12,641 nt of DNA from AG41 sp965653495. GTDB lineage: Bacteria > Gemmatimonadota > Gemmatimonadetes > Gemmatimonadales > GWC2-71-9. Numbering within the stretch: position 1 is the stretch's first letter; every line of letters starts with the position of its first letter. Of this stretch, positions 7,001 to 12,641 are shown one piece after another. Location of the stretch: NCBI GenBank assembly GCA_965653495.1, contig CBFHAJ010000108.1, positions 1 through 12,641 of the forward strand. Direction: 5' to 3'. A program made the position numbers and the translations under genes. The notes below the pieces were generated by a model. It did no database searches. It was not told the origin of the DNA and saw only the letters and a program-made list of their open reading frames with translations.

Positions 7001-7704
7001 GCGAGTACGGCGGCGAGGACGGCGGCCGTGTCCTCGAGCGTCTCGAACACGTAGGCCGCGCCCGCCGCCCGCAGGGCGGCGACGTCGTACGAGCCCGTGG
7101 CCACCGCGACACAGCGCGCGCCCATGGGGCGGGCACACGCGACGTCGTCGGGCGTATCCCCGACCACGACCAGATCCGTGCCCGCGAAGCGGCGGCCCTC
7201 TCCCATGAGCGCGGCCGCGCGCTCCGCCGCAACCGCGGGCAGATCGGATCGACGGGCGGAGTCCGAGCCGTACGCGCCCACCCGGAACCGCGCGGGGTCG
7301 AGCCCGCCGGAGCTGAGCTTGAGCGCGGCGCCCTGCGCCACGTTGCCCGTGAGCAGTCCCACGAACGCACGGCCCGCGGCCTCGTGGGGCGCGAGGGCGT
7401 CGAGCAGCTCCCGCGTCCCGGGCATCACCTTCGTGGCTTGGGTGGGCTTCGCCAGCTCGGCGCGCAGGTGATCCACGTAGCGGTGGCACACCGCGGCGAT
7501 GCGGGCCTGGTCGTGCGCGGCCGGATGTCCCGCGAGCGCCAGCAACTCCTGCACGATCTGCGGATCGGTCTTGCCGTCGAAGCGGTAGCGGTCGATCGGC
7601 CCCGCGGTGCCTGCCTCGTCGAGCAGGGCGCGGTGGATCGCCCGCCGGCCGGCGCCATCGGTCCAGAGCAGCGTGCCGTCGATATCGAAGAGGATGAGCT
7701 TCAT
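6997..7704 (-). CDS. HAD-superfamily phosphatase (phosphoglycolate-phosphatase-like)
   Basis: 235 residues, single HAD domain with an alpha-helical cap at about 15-90. Motif I is FDIDGT (6-11) with nucleophile Asp7 and acid/base Asp9. Motif II is GLLTGN (T119). The motif III lysine is probably K129 in AALKL, and motif IV is VGDTPDDV (181-188). The Asp-x-Asp and GDxxxD patterns show a phosphatase rather than a dehalogenase. Size and cap resemble the phosphoglycolate/pyrophosphate phosphatase subgroup, but the substrate cannot be read from the sequence. ATG 7704 is the natural start just before MKLILFDIDGT. No ribosome-binding sequence precedes it, and a T-tract and hairpin end only about 8 bases upstream. 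The first gene of the chain HAD-CYTH-unknown-acpS, it overlaps the CYTH gene by GTGA. Confidence 0.89.
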   Translation of the reverse strand: MKLILFDIDGTLLWTDGAGRRAIHRALLDEAGTAGPIDRYRFDGKTDPQIVQELLALAGHPAAHDQARIAAVCHRYVDHLRAELAKPTQATKVMPGTRELLDALAPHEAAGRAFVGLLTGNVAQGAALKLSSGGLDPARFRVGAYGSDSARRSDLPAVAAERAAALMGEGRRFAGTDLVVVGDTPDDVACARPMGARCVAVATGSYDVAALRAAGAAYVFETLEDTAAVLAAVLA

Positions 7705-7711
7705 GCGAGAT

Positions 7712-7795
7712 AAAAAGTAGGCGGGTGGGCGGGTAGGCGGGTAGGGACGTCAGGTTCCAGGCCGACCCGTCTATCCGCCTATCCGCCTGACCGCC
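7712..7795 (-). terminator. Repeat-built hairpin with T-tract (candidate intrinsic terminator after the NlpC/P60 gene)
   Basis: On the minus strand the arm at 7795-7771 can pair with the arm at 7744-7720. About 20 of 25 positions are Watson-Crick pairs around a loop of about 26 bases. A CTAC and then five T's (7716-7712) follow, as in a rho-independent terminator. The stem begins inside the last codons of the NlpC/P60 gene, whose TAG stop is 7773-7771. The T-tract ends only 7 bases before the HAD start, so termination here would separate the two genes unless the HAD gene has its own start point. The long loop and C/A mismatches on this strand weaken the call. Confidence 0.5.
7720..7795. repeat. 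Three tandem octamers facing three inverted octamers
   Basis: Left arm: GCGGGTGG, GCGGGTAG, GCGGGTAG in tandem (7721-7744). Right arm: CTATCCGC, CTATCCGC, CTGACCGC in tandem (7771-7794), which is the reverse complement of the same octamer with G/A changes. The arms are separated by 26 unrelated bases. The right arm encodes the C-terminal residues AVRRIGG and stop of the NlpC/P60 protein, so the repeat has been taken into coding sequence or arose there. The changes between arms (G opposite T on the plus strand) would be wobble pairs in a plus-strand RNA. Confidence 0.75.
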
Positions 7796-8775
7796 ACCAG
7801 CATCTCCCGCAGCCGCTTCGCGGCCGGCGCGTCGGCGAACAGGTCGTCCGAGCCCACGCCGCCGCGCGCCAGCGCTGAATGCACGACCCGACCGGCGCCG
7901 GCCCACATCGCGACGTGCGAGACCCGATGCCCGACGGCGAAGCACAGGATATCGCCCGCGTTGTAACCCGAGCCCTCGGCGTGGAGCGGTACTTCGCGGC
8001 CGGCGAGCGCTTGCTGATCGCTGTCGCGCGGGAGAGCGACGCCGCGCGCCGCGTACGTCGCCTGCACCAGCCCGGAGCAATCGATGCCCCACTCGGTGCG
8101 TCCACCCCACGAGTACGGGGCGCCGGAGAACCAGCGCAGGGCCCACTCCGGTGCCGCGAGCAGCCGCGCCTCGGCGCGGTATTCCGCGTCCGCGCGCACC
8201 GCGCCGCTCGAGACGGTCCAGTGGCCGCCCACCGCGGTCTCCACGAATCCGTCGCGCCGCCCGACGACACGCGCGCCCACGGCGAGCCGGAAACGACGGT
8301 CTTCGAGCCGCAGCTCCGCACCGAGCGACCGCGCCGTGGCGCGCCCGGCCCAGTCCTCCGCCCAGTCACTCGTGCCGGTCGCGACATAGCCGGCGTGGAC
8401 CCATCCGTGATAGCCGTCGTGGGTGCGCACCCGCAGCCAGTGTCCGTCGCGGCGCTCGAGCACGGCGAGCGACTCGCCGTGCAGCACCTCGCTGAGCCGA
8501 TCGGCCGCGACCCGCGGCTCGCGCATCAGCGGGGCGACGGCCGCGGTCACCACGCCGGCGGGCTCGTCGTGGACAGACGTATCGGGCAGCAGCCGGATGT
8601 CCGCGGCGCGTCCCGCCTCCGCGGCCAGGCGCCGCAGGGCCGCGAGGGCGTCGCGGCTGGTGGTGCAGCCGGCGAGCGCCCGCGGCTCGATGGCCACCTC
8701 GAACACACCGAGCCGCCGGTCCGGGACCCATTTGCGCGCCACGTCTCCGACGTCGCGCTCCAGGCGATCGGTCAT
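7771..8775 (-). CDS. NlpC/P60 (C40) peptidase with SH3b domains, YkfC-like
   Basis: 334 residues. Order: an N-terminal region (1-70), an SH3b domain (about 76-131, with DGHWLRVRTHDGYHGWVHAGYV), a probable second SH3b (about 138-200) and a C-terminal NlpC/P60 domain (about 212-325). Catalytic residues are visible: Cys233 in GIDCSGLV, His287 in SHVAMW and His299 in VVHSA. YkfC-type enzymes, of nearly the same length and layout, cut gamma-D-Glu-diamino acid bonds in cell-wall peptides after L-Ala-D-Glu. I see no signal peptide or lipobox at ATG 8775, so as drawn it is cytoplasmic and fits peptide recycling. The start could be wrong, but only 6 bp separate it from the P1 peptidase gene, so an upstream extension is unlikely. 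The last residues are written by an octamer repeat, and a hairpin with T-tract follows. Confidence 0.9.
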   Translation of the reverse strand: MTDRLERDVGDVARKWVPDRRLGVFEVAIEPRALAGCTTSRDALAALRRLAAEAGRAADIRLLPDTSVHDEPAGVVTAAVAPLMREPRVAADRLSEVLHGESLAVLERRDGHWLRVRTHDGYHGWVHAGYVATGTSDWAEDWAGRATARSLGAELRLEDRRFRLAVGARVVGRRDGFVETAVGGHWTVSSGAVRADAEYRAEARLLAAPEWALRWFSGAPYSWGGRTEWGIDCSGLVQATYAARGVALPRDSDQQALAGREVPLHAEGSGYNAGDILCFAVGHRVSHVAMWAGAGRVVHSALARGGVGSDDLFADAPAAKRLREMLVAVRRIGG

Positions 8776-8781
8776 GGCGGG

Positions 8782-9783
8782 CTAGTCGGCGAGCCCCGGG
8801 ATGTCGCCCACGCCGCGGGCGAGCCGCACCGACCGCTCGACCGCGGCGGGCATGGCGAGCGCGGCGAGGGCCTCGACTTGCAGCGGGGTGAGGGGCGCGG
8901 TGGTGGCGGTGCTCACTGCGAACACCACGTCGCCGTCGAACAGGGTGCCGTACGGCACGATGCGACGGGCGATCGCGTCCCCCGCCGCCTGCGCGAGCCC
9001 CTCCAACGCCGGGCGATCGAGCGTCGCGTTGGTCGCCACTACGGCGAGCGTCGTGTTACGTCCCGCCTCCGCCCCCGCCCCCCCCGAGCGGGCCAGCGCC
9101 CCAAAGGGGGGACCACCCTTCGCGAGATAGGCGAGGGCGTCGACCAAACGGCCGTCGGGCCCGCGCGCTCCCGCGATGAGCTGGCCCGCGCCGTCATGAA
9201 CGTTGCCGACCGCGTTCGTCACGACCAACGCGCCGACGACGATCTCCCCGGCCCGCTCAGCCCAGGTGCCCACGCCGCCTTTCATCGCCCGGCGTGGCCC
9301 GAGCGCCTTGCCCACCGTGGCGCCCGTTCCCGCGCCGACGGTTCCCTCCGCCACCTCGACCGATGCCGCTTCGCACGCGCGCACCGCGTCGTCGGCGCCG
9401 GGCCACCGGTCCGCCTTCCCGCCGGGCGCCAAGTCGAAATCGAAGATGACCGCGGTGGGGACGATGGGCACGATGCCCGCGGGTCCCACCGGAAGTCCGC
9501 GGCCCTGGGCGCGTAACCACCGCATCACGCCGTCCGCCGCGCCGAGCCCGAACGCTGAGCCTCCCGTGAGGAGGATGGCGTCGATGTGGCCCACCAGGTG
9601 CCGCGGGCTGAGCGCATCGAGCTCGCGCGTGCCGGTGGCGCGACCGCGCACCGCGCACGCGGCGCGCATGCCGCCCAGCGGCGCGAGCACCACCGTGCAG
9701 CCGGTCGCGCGCGCGCGATCGGTCCAGTGACCCACGGTGAGACCTGGAACGGCGGCGATGCTGGCGGGCACGGACGACGTCAT
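8782..9783 (-). CDS. P1-family (S58, DmpA/BapA-like) Ntn-hydrolase peptidase
   Basis: 333 residues. These enzymes are N-terminal-nucleophile aminopeptidases that self-cleave into alpha and beta chains. Seen: a glycine-rich N-terminal half with LTVGHWTD (15-22), LLTGGSAFGLGAADGV (71-86), GTVGAGTGATVGK (147-159) and KGGVGT (168-173). Then comes VVTNAVGNV (187-195). The likely cleavage site is Asn243-Thr244 in GRNTTLAVVATNATLDR, which would make Thr244 the nucleophile. Known members use Ser or Thr here. The C-terminal part has GDVVFAVST (284-292). Substrates in the family include D-amino-acid and beta-peptides; pairing with a YkfC-like peptidase suggests cell-wall peptide breakdown (inference). 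ATG 9783 is chosen because homology begins at once, while longer in-frame starts run over the divergent gene. A very G-rich stretch sits just before the cleavage site. Confidence 0.92.
   Translation of the reverse strand: MTSSVPASIAAVPGLTVGHWTDRARATGCTVVLAPLGGMRAACAVRGRATGTRELDALSPRHLVGHIDAILLTGGSAFGLGAADGVMRWLRAQGRGLPVGPAGIVPIVPTAVIFDFDLAPGGKADRWPGADDAVRACEAASVEVAEGTVGAGTGATVGKALGPRRAMKGGVGTWAERAGEIVVGALVVTNAVGNVHDGAGQLIAGARGPDGRLVDALAYLAKGGPPFGALARSGGAGAEAGRNTTLAVVATNATLDRPALEGLAQAAGDAIARRIVPYGTLFDGDVVFAVSTATTAPLTPLQVEALAALAMPAAVERSVRLARGVGDIPGLAD
9066..9111 (-). other. G-rich tract within the P1 peptidase gene (possible G-quadruplex/slippage site)
   Basis: On the plus strand the stretch holds runs of C including eight in a row (9078-9085), then CCCC AAA GGGGGG (9099-9111). 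On the minus, coding strand this gives several close G-runs and a small inverted repeat, encoding the Gly/Ala-rich linker just before the Asn-Thr self-cleavage site. The frame is intact as given. The homopolymer is a place where sequencing error or slippage would shift the frame. Confidence 0.4.
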
Positions 9784-9839
9784 CGGTGCGCGAAGATAGC
9801 TCCGCTTGCTGGGGTTGTGGAGGGTACATACGTTAGCAC
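9784..9839. promoter_or_regulatory. Divergent promoter region between the P1 peptidase and the receiver protein
   Basis: These 56 bp must hold the start signals of both genes. On the plus strand TTGCTG (9806-9811) and TACGTT (9829-9834) are spaced by 17 bases, ending 5 bases before ATG 9840. On the minus strand TATCTT (9798-9793) lies 9 bases before ATG 9783. Neither gene has a Shine-Dalgarno sequence. The hexamers match the consensus weakly. If real, both messages would be leaderless or nearly so. No sigma-54 GG-N10-GC element was recognised. Confidence 0.38.
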
Positions 9840-10469
9840 ATGCCCAACCCCCCTTCTCAGCCGCCGGAAGCGACGACCACCGTCCTGGTCGTCGACGACG
9901 AGGACGGCATCCGCCAGGCGCTCGACCGGTTCTTGACGCGGCTCGGCTACCGGGTGCTCCAGGCATCGAGCGCGGCCGAAGCGCTCGACCGTCAAACGGC
10001 CGGGCAGCCCCACGTGATGCTGTCGGACATCCGGATGCCGAACATGAGCGGGGTGGAGCTCGTGCCCAAGGCGCTGGCCGCGGACTCGGACCTCGCCATC
10101 ATCATGCTCACCGCGATCGACGAGCCGCGCACCGCGATCGAGTGTCTCAAGCTGGGCGCGTACGATTACCTCATCAAGCCGGTCGACCTGGACGAGCTCG
10201 AGCTGTCGCTGCAGGGAGCGCTGCGGCAGCGCCAGCTCGAGATCGACCGCCGCGAGCTGGAGCAGTGGCTGGCCCGCGAAGTGGCGGTGCGGACGCGGGA
10301 TCTGGAGGAGCGCACCACGGTGGTCGAGGACATCGCGCTGAGCGCGCTGGCGGCGGCGGGTGACTGGGCCGGCGCGGGCGACGCGGTGCAGAAGCTCGCC
10401 CACGAGCTCGGCACGACGCCCGACGACGTGCAGCGCGAAATCCGGAAACGGCGTGGCTCGGCGGGTTAA
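9840..10469 (+). CDS. Orphan response-regulator receiver protein with helical, non-HTH C-terminus
   Basis: 209 residues. Receiver domain at about 12-130: acidic pair Asp19/Asp20 (VLVVDDEDG), phospho-acceptor Asp63 (HVMLSDIRMP), Thr91 (IIMLTA) and Lys113 (YLIKPVD) are all present, so it should be phosphorylatable. The remaining 80 residues form a charged helix (about 128-160, RQRQLEIDRRELEQWLAREVAVRTRDLEE in character), then a short helical tail (162-205). I see no winged helix, LuxR, LytTR, GGDEF or HD-GYP domain. The linker helix resembles those that precede HD-GYP or other outputs, so the protein may be an output-truncated relative or may act by protein contact. It is divergent from the P1 peptidase gene and converges on the CxxC mini-protein gene, sharing TTAA at the stops. 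No histidine kinase is nearby. Confidence 0.88.
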   Translation: MPNPPSQPPEATTTVLVVDDEDGIRQALDRFLTRLGYRVLQASSAAEALDRQTAGQPHVMLSDIRMPNMSGVELVPKALAADSDLAIIMLTAIDEPRTAIECLKLGAYDYLIKPVDLDELELSLQGALRQRQLEIDRRELEQWLAREVAVRTRDLEERTTVVEDIALSALAAAGDWAGAGDAVQKLAHELGTTPDDVQREIRKRRGSAG

Positions 10470-10654
10470 GCCTGCTTCGCGGCCTTCGCCTTCTCTTCAC
10501 ACGCCTTACAGCGCGTGACGCCCCGGAACGAGCAGATCAGACACAGGAAGGTGCCACAGTCGGCGCAGGGATAGCCCTCCGACGCCCGCTCCTCGTTGCC
10601 GCAGTAGCGGCACACCATCGCGTCGTGCTCCATCAGCTTCGGTTTCTCGGTCAT
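10466..10654 (-). CDS. 62-residue zinc-ribbon-like protein with four CxxC motifs
   Basis: Small protein with eight cysteines in four CxxC pairs: C15/C18, C30/C33, C38/C41 and C49/C52. The spacing suggests two zinc sites arranged as a treble-clef, RING-like or B-box-like cross-brace. The rest is a charged N-terminus and an Ala/Lys-rich C-terminal helix (53-62). ATG 10654 has a GAGGCGG ribosome-binding sequence about 5 bases upstream, which supports translation. It lies 9 bp after the stop of the sigma-54 activator gene in the same orientation, so it is probably the last gene of that operon, and its stop overlaps that of the converging receiver gene. No specific family is recognised. It could be a DNA/RNA-contacting adaptor or a structural zinc protein. 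Cysteine periodicity makes a chance open frame unlikely. Confidence 0.82.
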   Translation of the reverse strand: MTEKPKLMEHDAMVCRYCGNEERASEGYPCADCGTFLCLICSFRGVTRCKACEEKAKAAKQA

Positions 10655-10663
10655 AGCGCCGCC

Positions 10664-12007
10664 TCAGATATCGAGCCCGTACACCTTAATCTTATTGATC
10701 AGCGTCGCGCGCGAAATGCCGAGCTCCTGCGCGGCCCGCGTGCGGTTGCCGCCGTGGAACTTGAGGGTCCGCTCGATGTGCACCCGCTCCACCTCCGCGA
10801 GCGCCTGCGGCTGATGGCGGCGGTCGCCGCCCGCGCCTTTCCGCAAATCCGCCGGCAGGTGCTCGACCCCGAGCTGCGGGGCGCCGCGCGCCAGGATCAT
10901 CGCGCGCTCGATCACGTTGCGCATCTCGCGCACGTTCCCGGGCCACGGCGCCGACAGCAGCCGGTCGAGCGCCTCCGCGCTGCAGGTGCTCGGGCACCCG
11001 GGCATTTGCGGCGTGAAGTCGGCGAGAATGCGCGTCAGCAGCGTGAGACGGTCATCGCGTGACCGCTCGCGCACCGCGGGAATACGCAGCGGCATCACGC
11101 TGAGACGGTAGTAGAGATCCTCGCGGAACCGCCCGGCGCGCACCTCGGCGACGAGATCGCGGTTGGTGGCGGCGACCAGGCGCACGTCCACGGTCATCTC
11201 CCGGCTGCCCCCCAGCCGCCGGAACGTCTTGGTCTCGAGCACCTTCAAGAGCTTGGGCTGCAGCTCGGGCGCGAGATCGCCGATCTCGTCGAGAAAAATC
11301 GTGCCGCGGTCCGCGAGCTCGAACAGCCCCTGCCGGCGCTCCTTGGCGTCGGTGAACGCGCCCTTCTCGTGGCCGAACAGCTCGGACTCGAGAAACGTGG
11401 CGGAGAGCCCGCCGCAGTTCACTTCGACGAACGGGCCACTGGCCCGCGGCGACAGATGGTGAATCACCCGCGCGACCCAGCCCTTGCCGGTGCCGCTCTC
11501 CCCCGTGAGCAGCACCGTAGAGCGCTCGCTCGCCGCCAGCAACTCGATCTGCCGCCCCAGCTCGCGCATCGCGGGAGAAATGCCGAGCGACTCGAGGCCC
11601 TCGTGCTCGTGCCCGCGCGCGCGCAGCAGTGCGTTTTGCCGCGCCAGGCGGATCTTCTCGGATACCCGCGCCGTCGCGGCGGCCAGGTGATTCATGTCCA
11701 CCGGCTTCGTGAGAAAGTGCTCGGCGCCGAGCTGCATCGCCCGCACGGCGGTCTCGATGTCTCCTTGACCCGTCAACAGGATGACGGAGCCGCCCTGCGA
11801 GCGCAGGCGCTCGAGCACCTCGAGCCCGCCCACGTCGGGAAGGTGCAGATCGAGGATCACGACGTCGGGACGGAGCCGCTCGAACGCCTGGAAGCCGGCC
11901 TCCCCCGTTTCCGCCCGCCCCACCTCGTAGCCGATGCGGTCGAAGTAGTCGCCGACCGCGCGCAGCAGGTCAGCGTCGTCGTCGATCAGCAGGACGCTGT
12001 CAGGCAT
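10664..12007 (-). CDS. NtrC/AtoC-family sigma-54-dependent response regulator
   Basis: 447 residues with the classic three parts. Receiver (5-120): acidic D9-D11, phospho-acceptor Asp53 (VVILDLHLP), Thr79 (LLTGQG) and Lys101. AAA+ sigma-54 interaction domain (about 142-375): Walker A GESGTGKG (169-176), sigma-54-contacting loop GAFTDA (216-221), Walker B TIFLDEIGD (236-244), arginine fingers R295 and R301 (FREDLYYRL), and PWPGNVREM (354-362). C-terminal Fis-type HTH (about 405-444, with NRTRAAQELGISRATLINKI). It remodels sigma-54 holoenzyme at promoters after phosphorylation and oligomer assembly. The loop has Asp in place of the second Gly of GAFTGA, a tolerated variant in the family. ATG 12007 has a GGGGAAG ribosome-binding sequence and overlaps the lipid kinase gene by 8 bp. 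No kinase partner or target is in view. Confidence 0.95.
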   Translation of the reverse strand: MPDSVLLIDDDADLLRAVGDYFDRIGYEVGRAETGEAGFQAFERLRPDVVILDLHLPDVGGLEVLERLRSQGGSVILLTGQGDIETAVRAMQLGAEHFLTKPVDMNHLAAATARVSEKIRLARQNALLRARGHEHEGLESLGISPAMRELGRQIELLAASERSTVLLTGESGTGKGWVARVIHHLSPRASGPFVEVNCGGLSATFLESELFGHEKGAFTDAKERRQGLFELADRGTIFLDEIGDLAPELQPKLLKVLETKTFRRLGGSREMTVDVRLVAATNRDLVAEVRAGRFREDLYYRLSVMPLRIPAVRERSRDDRLTLLTRILADFTPQMPGCPSTCSAEALDRLLSAPWPGNVREMRNVIERAMILARGAPQLGVEHLPADLRKGAGGDRRHQPQALAEVERVHIERTLKFHGGNRTRAAQELGISRATLINKIKVYGLDI

Positions 12008-12641
12008 GACGCTTCCCCAGCGGCGCGGTGCGCGGGTCGACGATCACCGTGAGGGCCCCCGGGACCAGGTGCGCCTCGAAGGGAGCGTCGCCCGCGGGCT
12101 CGCCGTCGAGCTGCATCGGCCGGGCCGGACCTTCGAGCACGTCCACGCGCACTTCCCGCCCGCGGCCGAACCACAGCCAGCGGGCACCGTTGCGCGGCCG
12201 GCGCAACAGCTCCGCGAAGGCGCGCAGGCTCTCGATCGTCCCTTCGGCGCGGAGCACGAGCACGTCCAGCCACCCGTCATCGGGAGCGACGTTGTCGCGC
12301 AGCCGCAGGAACGGCGGCACCAGCTCGCCGCAGTTCGCGACCAGCACCATGGCCGCCGGGAGGTCGTGCGCCACGCCGTCCACGGTCACGCGGTGGAGCG
12401 GACTGGTCACCGCGGGAAGCGCGGCCAGCGCGTGCATCACGTACGCCGCCATCTTCCAGCGGCGTTTATCCGCGACTCCGGTGCGCGCCATGAGGCGCGC
12501 GTCGAAGCCCGTGCCGCCGCACACCGCGAAGTAGTGCGTGCCGTCCGGGCGCGCCACCGAGCCCAGGTCGATCGGCGCCGTCTTGCCGGCCAGGATCACG
12601 CGGGCCGCCGCGGTCGCGTTGCGGGGCAGGCGGAGATTGCC
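12000..12641 (-). CDS. Diacylglycerol-kinase-family lipid kinase (YegS/BmrU/DgkB-like), C-terminal part
   Basis: The frame runs off the right edge; 213 residues are visible and roughly the first 80-100 are missing. The visible part begins within the nucleotide-binding segment (GNLRLPRNATAAARVILAG), then has the iron-clad family elements FAVCGGTGFDARLM near residue 38, DDGWLDVLVL near 125 and QLDGEPAG near 180, followed by the terminal beta strand. These enzymes phosphorylate diacylglycerol or related lipids at the inner membrane, feeding phospholipid recycling. The glycine-rich GGDGT motif would lie outside the window. The GTG at 12599 is internal, not the start. The 3' end overlaps the sigma-54 regulator gene by 8 bp, so both are in one transcript; whether the regulator acts on lipid or envelope stress is open. 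Confidence 0.88.
   Translation of the reverse strand, partial: GNLRLPRNATAAARVILAGKTAPIDLGSVARPDGTHYFAVCGGTGFDARLMARTGVADKRRWKMAAYVMHALAALPAVTSPLHRVTVDGVAHDLPAAMVLVANCGELVPPFLRLRDNVAPDDGWLDVLVLRAEGTIESLRAFAELLRRPRNGARWLWFGRGREVRVDVLEGPARPMQLDGEPAGDAPFEAHLVPGALTVIVDPRTAPLGKRHA

Noticed and set aside
7001..8146. Long frame upstream of the CYTH gene suggesting a 578-residue fusion
   Set aside because: That part is the shadow of the HAD and NlpC genes; the CYTH motifs start just after GTG 7000.
7879..9516. A 545-residue open frame on the plus strand across the NlpC/P60 and P1 genes
   Set aside because: It spans two real minus-strand genes and their junction, and shows no domain, only biased Arg/Gly/Ala/Pro composition.
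9784..9966. Longer N-terminus for the P1 peptidase from a start at 9966
   Set aside because: The extra 61 residues are Arg/Pro/Gly-rich, show no family similarity and run over the start of the divergent receiver gene.
1..12641. Search for a defence system, prophage, insertion sequence, CRISPR array or other unknown multi-gene system
   Set aside because: No transposase, integrase, nuclease, toxin or direct-repeat array was seen. The genes are mostly housekeeping in tight operons, so I do not claim a novel system beyond the individual findings.

Overview
The window is very GC-rich, densely coded bacterial chromosome. It holds 15 protein genes (two cut by the window ends), almost no intergenic space and no sign of mobile DNA, tRNA, rRNA or CRISPR. 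Base composition, frequent GTG/TTG starts, an NtrC-type sigma-54 activator, a dihaem-cytochrome/FTR1 fusion and a divergent Lgt with a GCFLVNDDYG-type signature together suggest a soil or sediment bacterium, perhaps Gemmatimonadota. That assignment is inference. No ribosomal or other phylogenetic marker beyond TsaD, Lgt and AcpS is present to settle it.

Left block, plus strand (1-3142): the end of a TlpA/ResA-like thioredoxin-fold protein, a YbbR-domain membrane-anchored protein, tsaD (tRNA t6A synthesis) and lgt (lipoprotein maturation). All four overlap by 4-17 bp, so they are almost certainly one operon. It meets, tail to tail with a 6 bp gap, the minus-strand gene for a 702-residue cytochrome c/FTR1 iron permease (3149-5257).

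Middle block, minus strand, read right to left (9783 down to 5296): a P1-family (DmpA/S58) Ntn-hydrolase and a YkfC-like NlpC/P60 peptidase with SH3b domains form one pair, plausibly for peptidoglycan-peptide turnover. It is closed by an unusual hairpin made of three octamers facing three octamers, followed by five T's. Directly after it come a HAD phosphatase, a CYTH-domain phosphohydrolase/cyclase-like protein, an unrecognised coiled-coil protein with a C-terminal membrane helix, and acpS. These four are linked by three successive 4-bp stop/start overlaps (GTGA, ATGA, TTGA). FTR1 follows after 38 bp and may have its own promoter.

Right block: an orphan receiver-domain protein with a helical, non-HTH tail (plus strand, 9840-10469) is divergent from the P1 peptidase. 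It converges, with stop codons sharing TTAA, on a minus-strand operon that reads right to left: a diacylglycerol-kinase-family lipid kinase (cut by the window end), an NtrC/AtoC-type sigma-54 response regulator and a 62-residue protein with four CxxC motifs. No histidine kinase is present for either regulator.

Most of the window is core metabolism and envelope housekeeping. The items most worth a second look are the octamer-repeat hairpin, the coiled-coil/tail-anchored protein in the acpS operon, the eight-cysteine mini-protein beside two orphan regulators, and the short or leaderless 5' ends suggested at several first genes. I see no convincing wholly new system.
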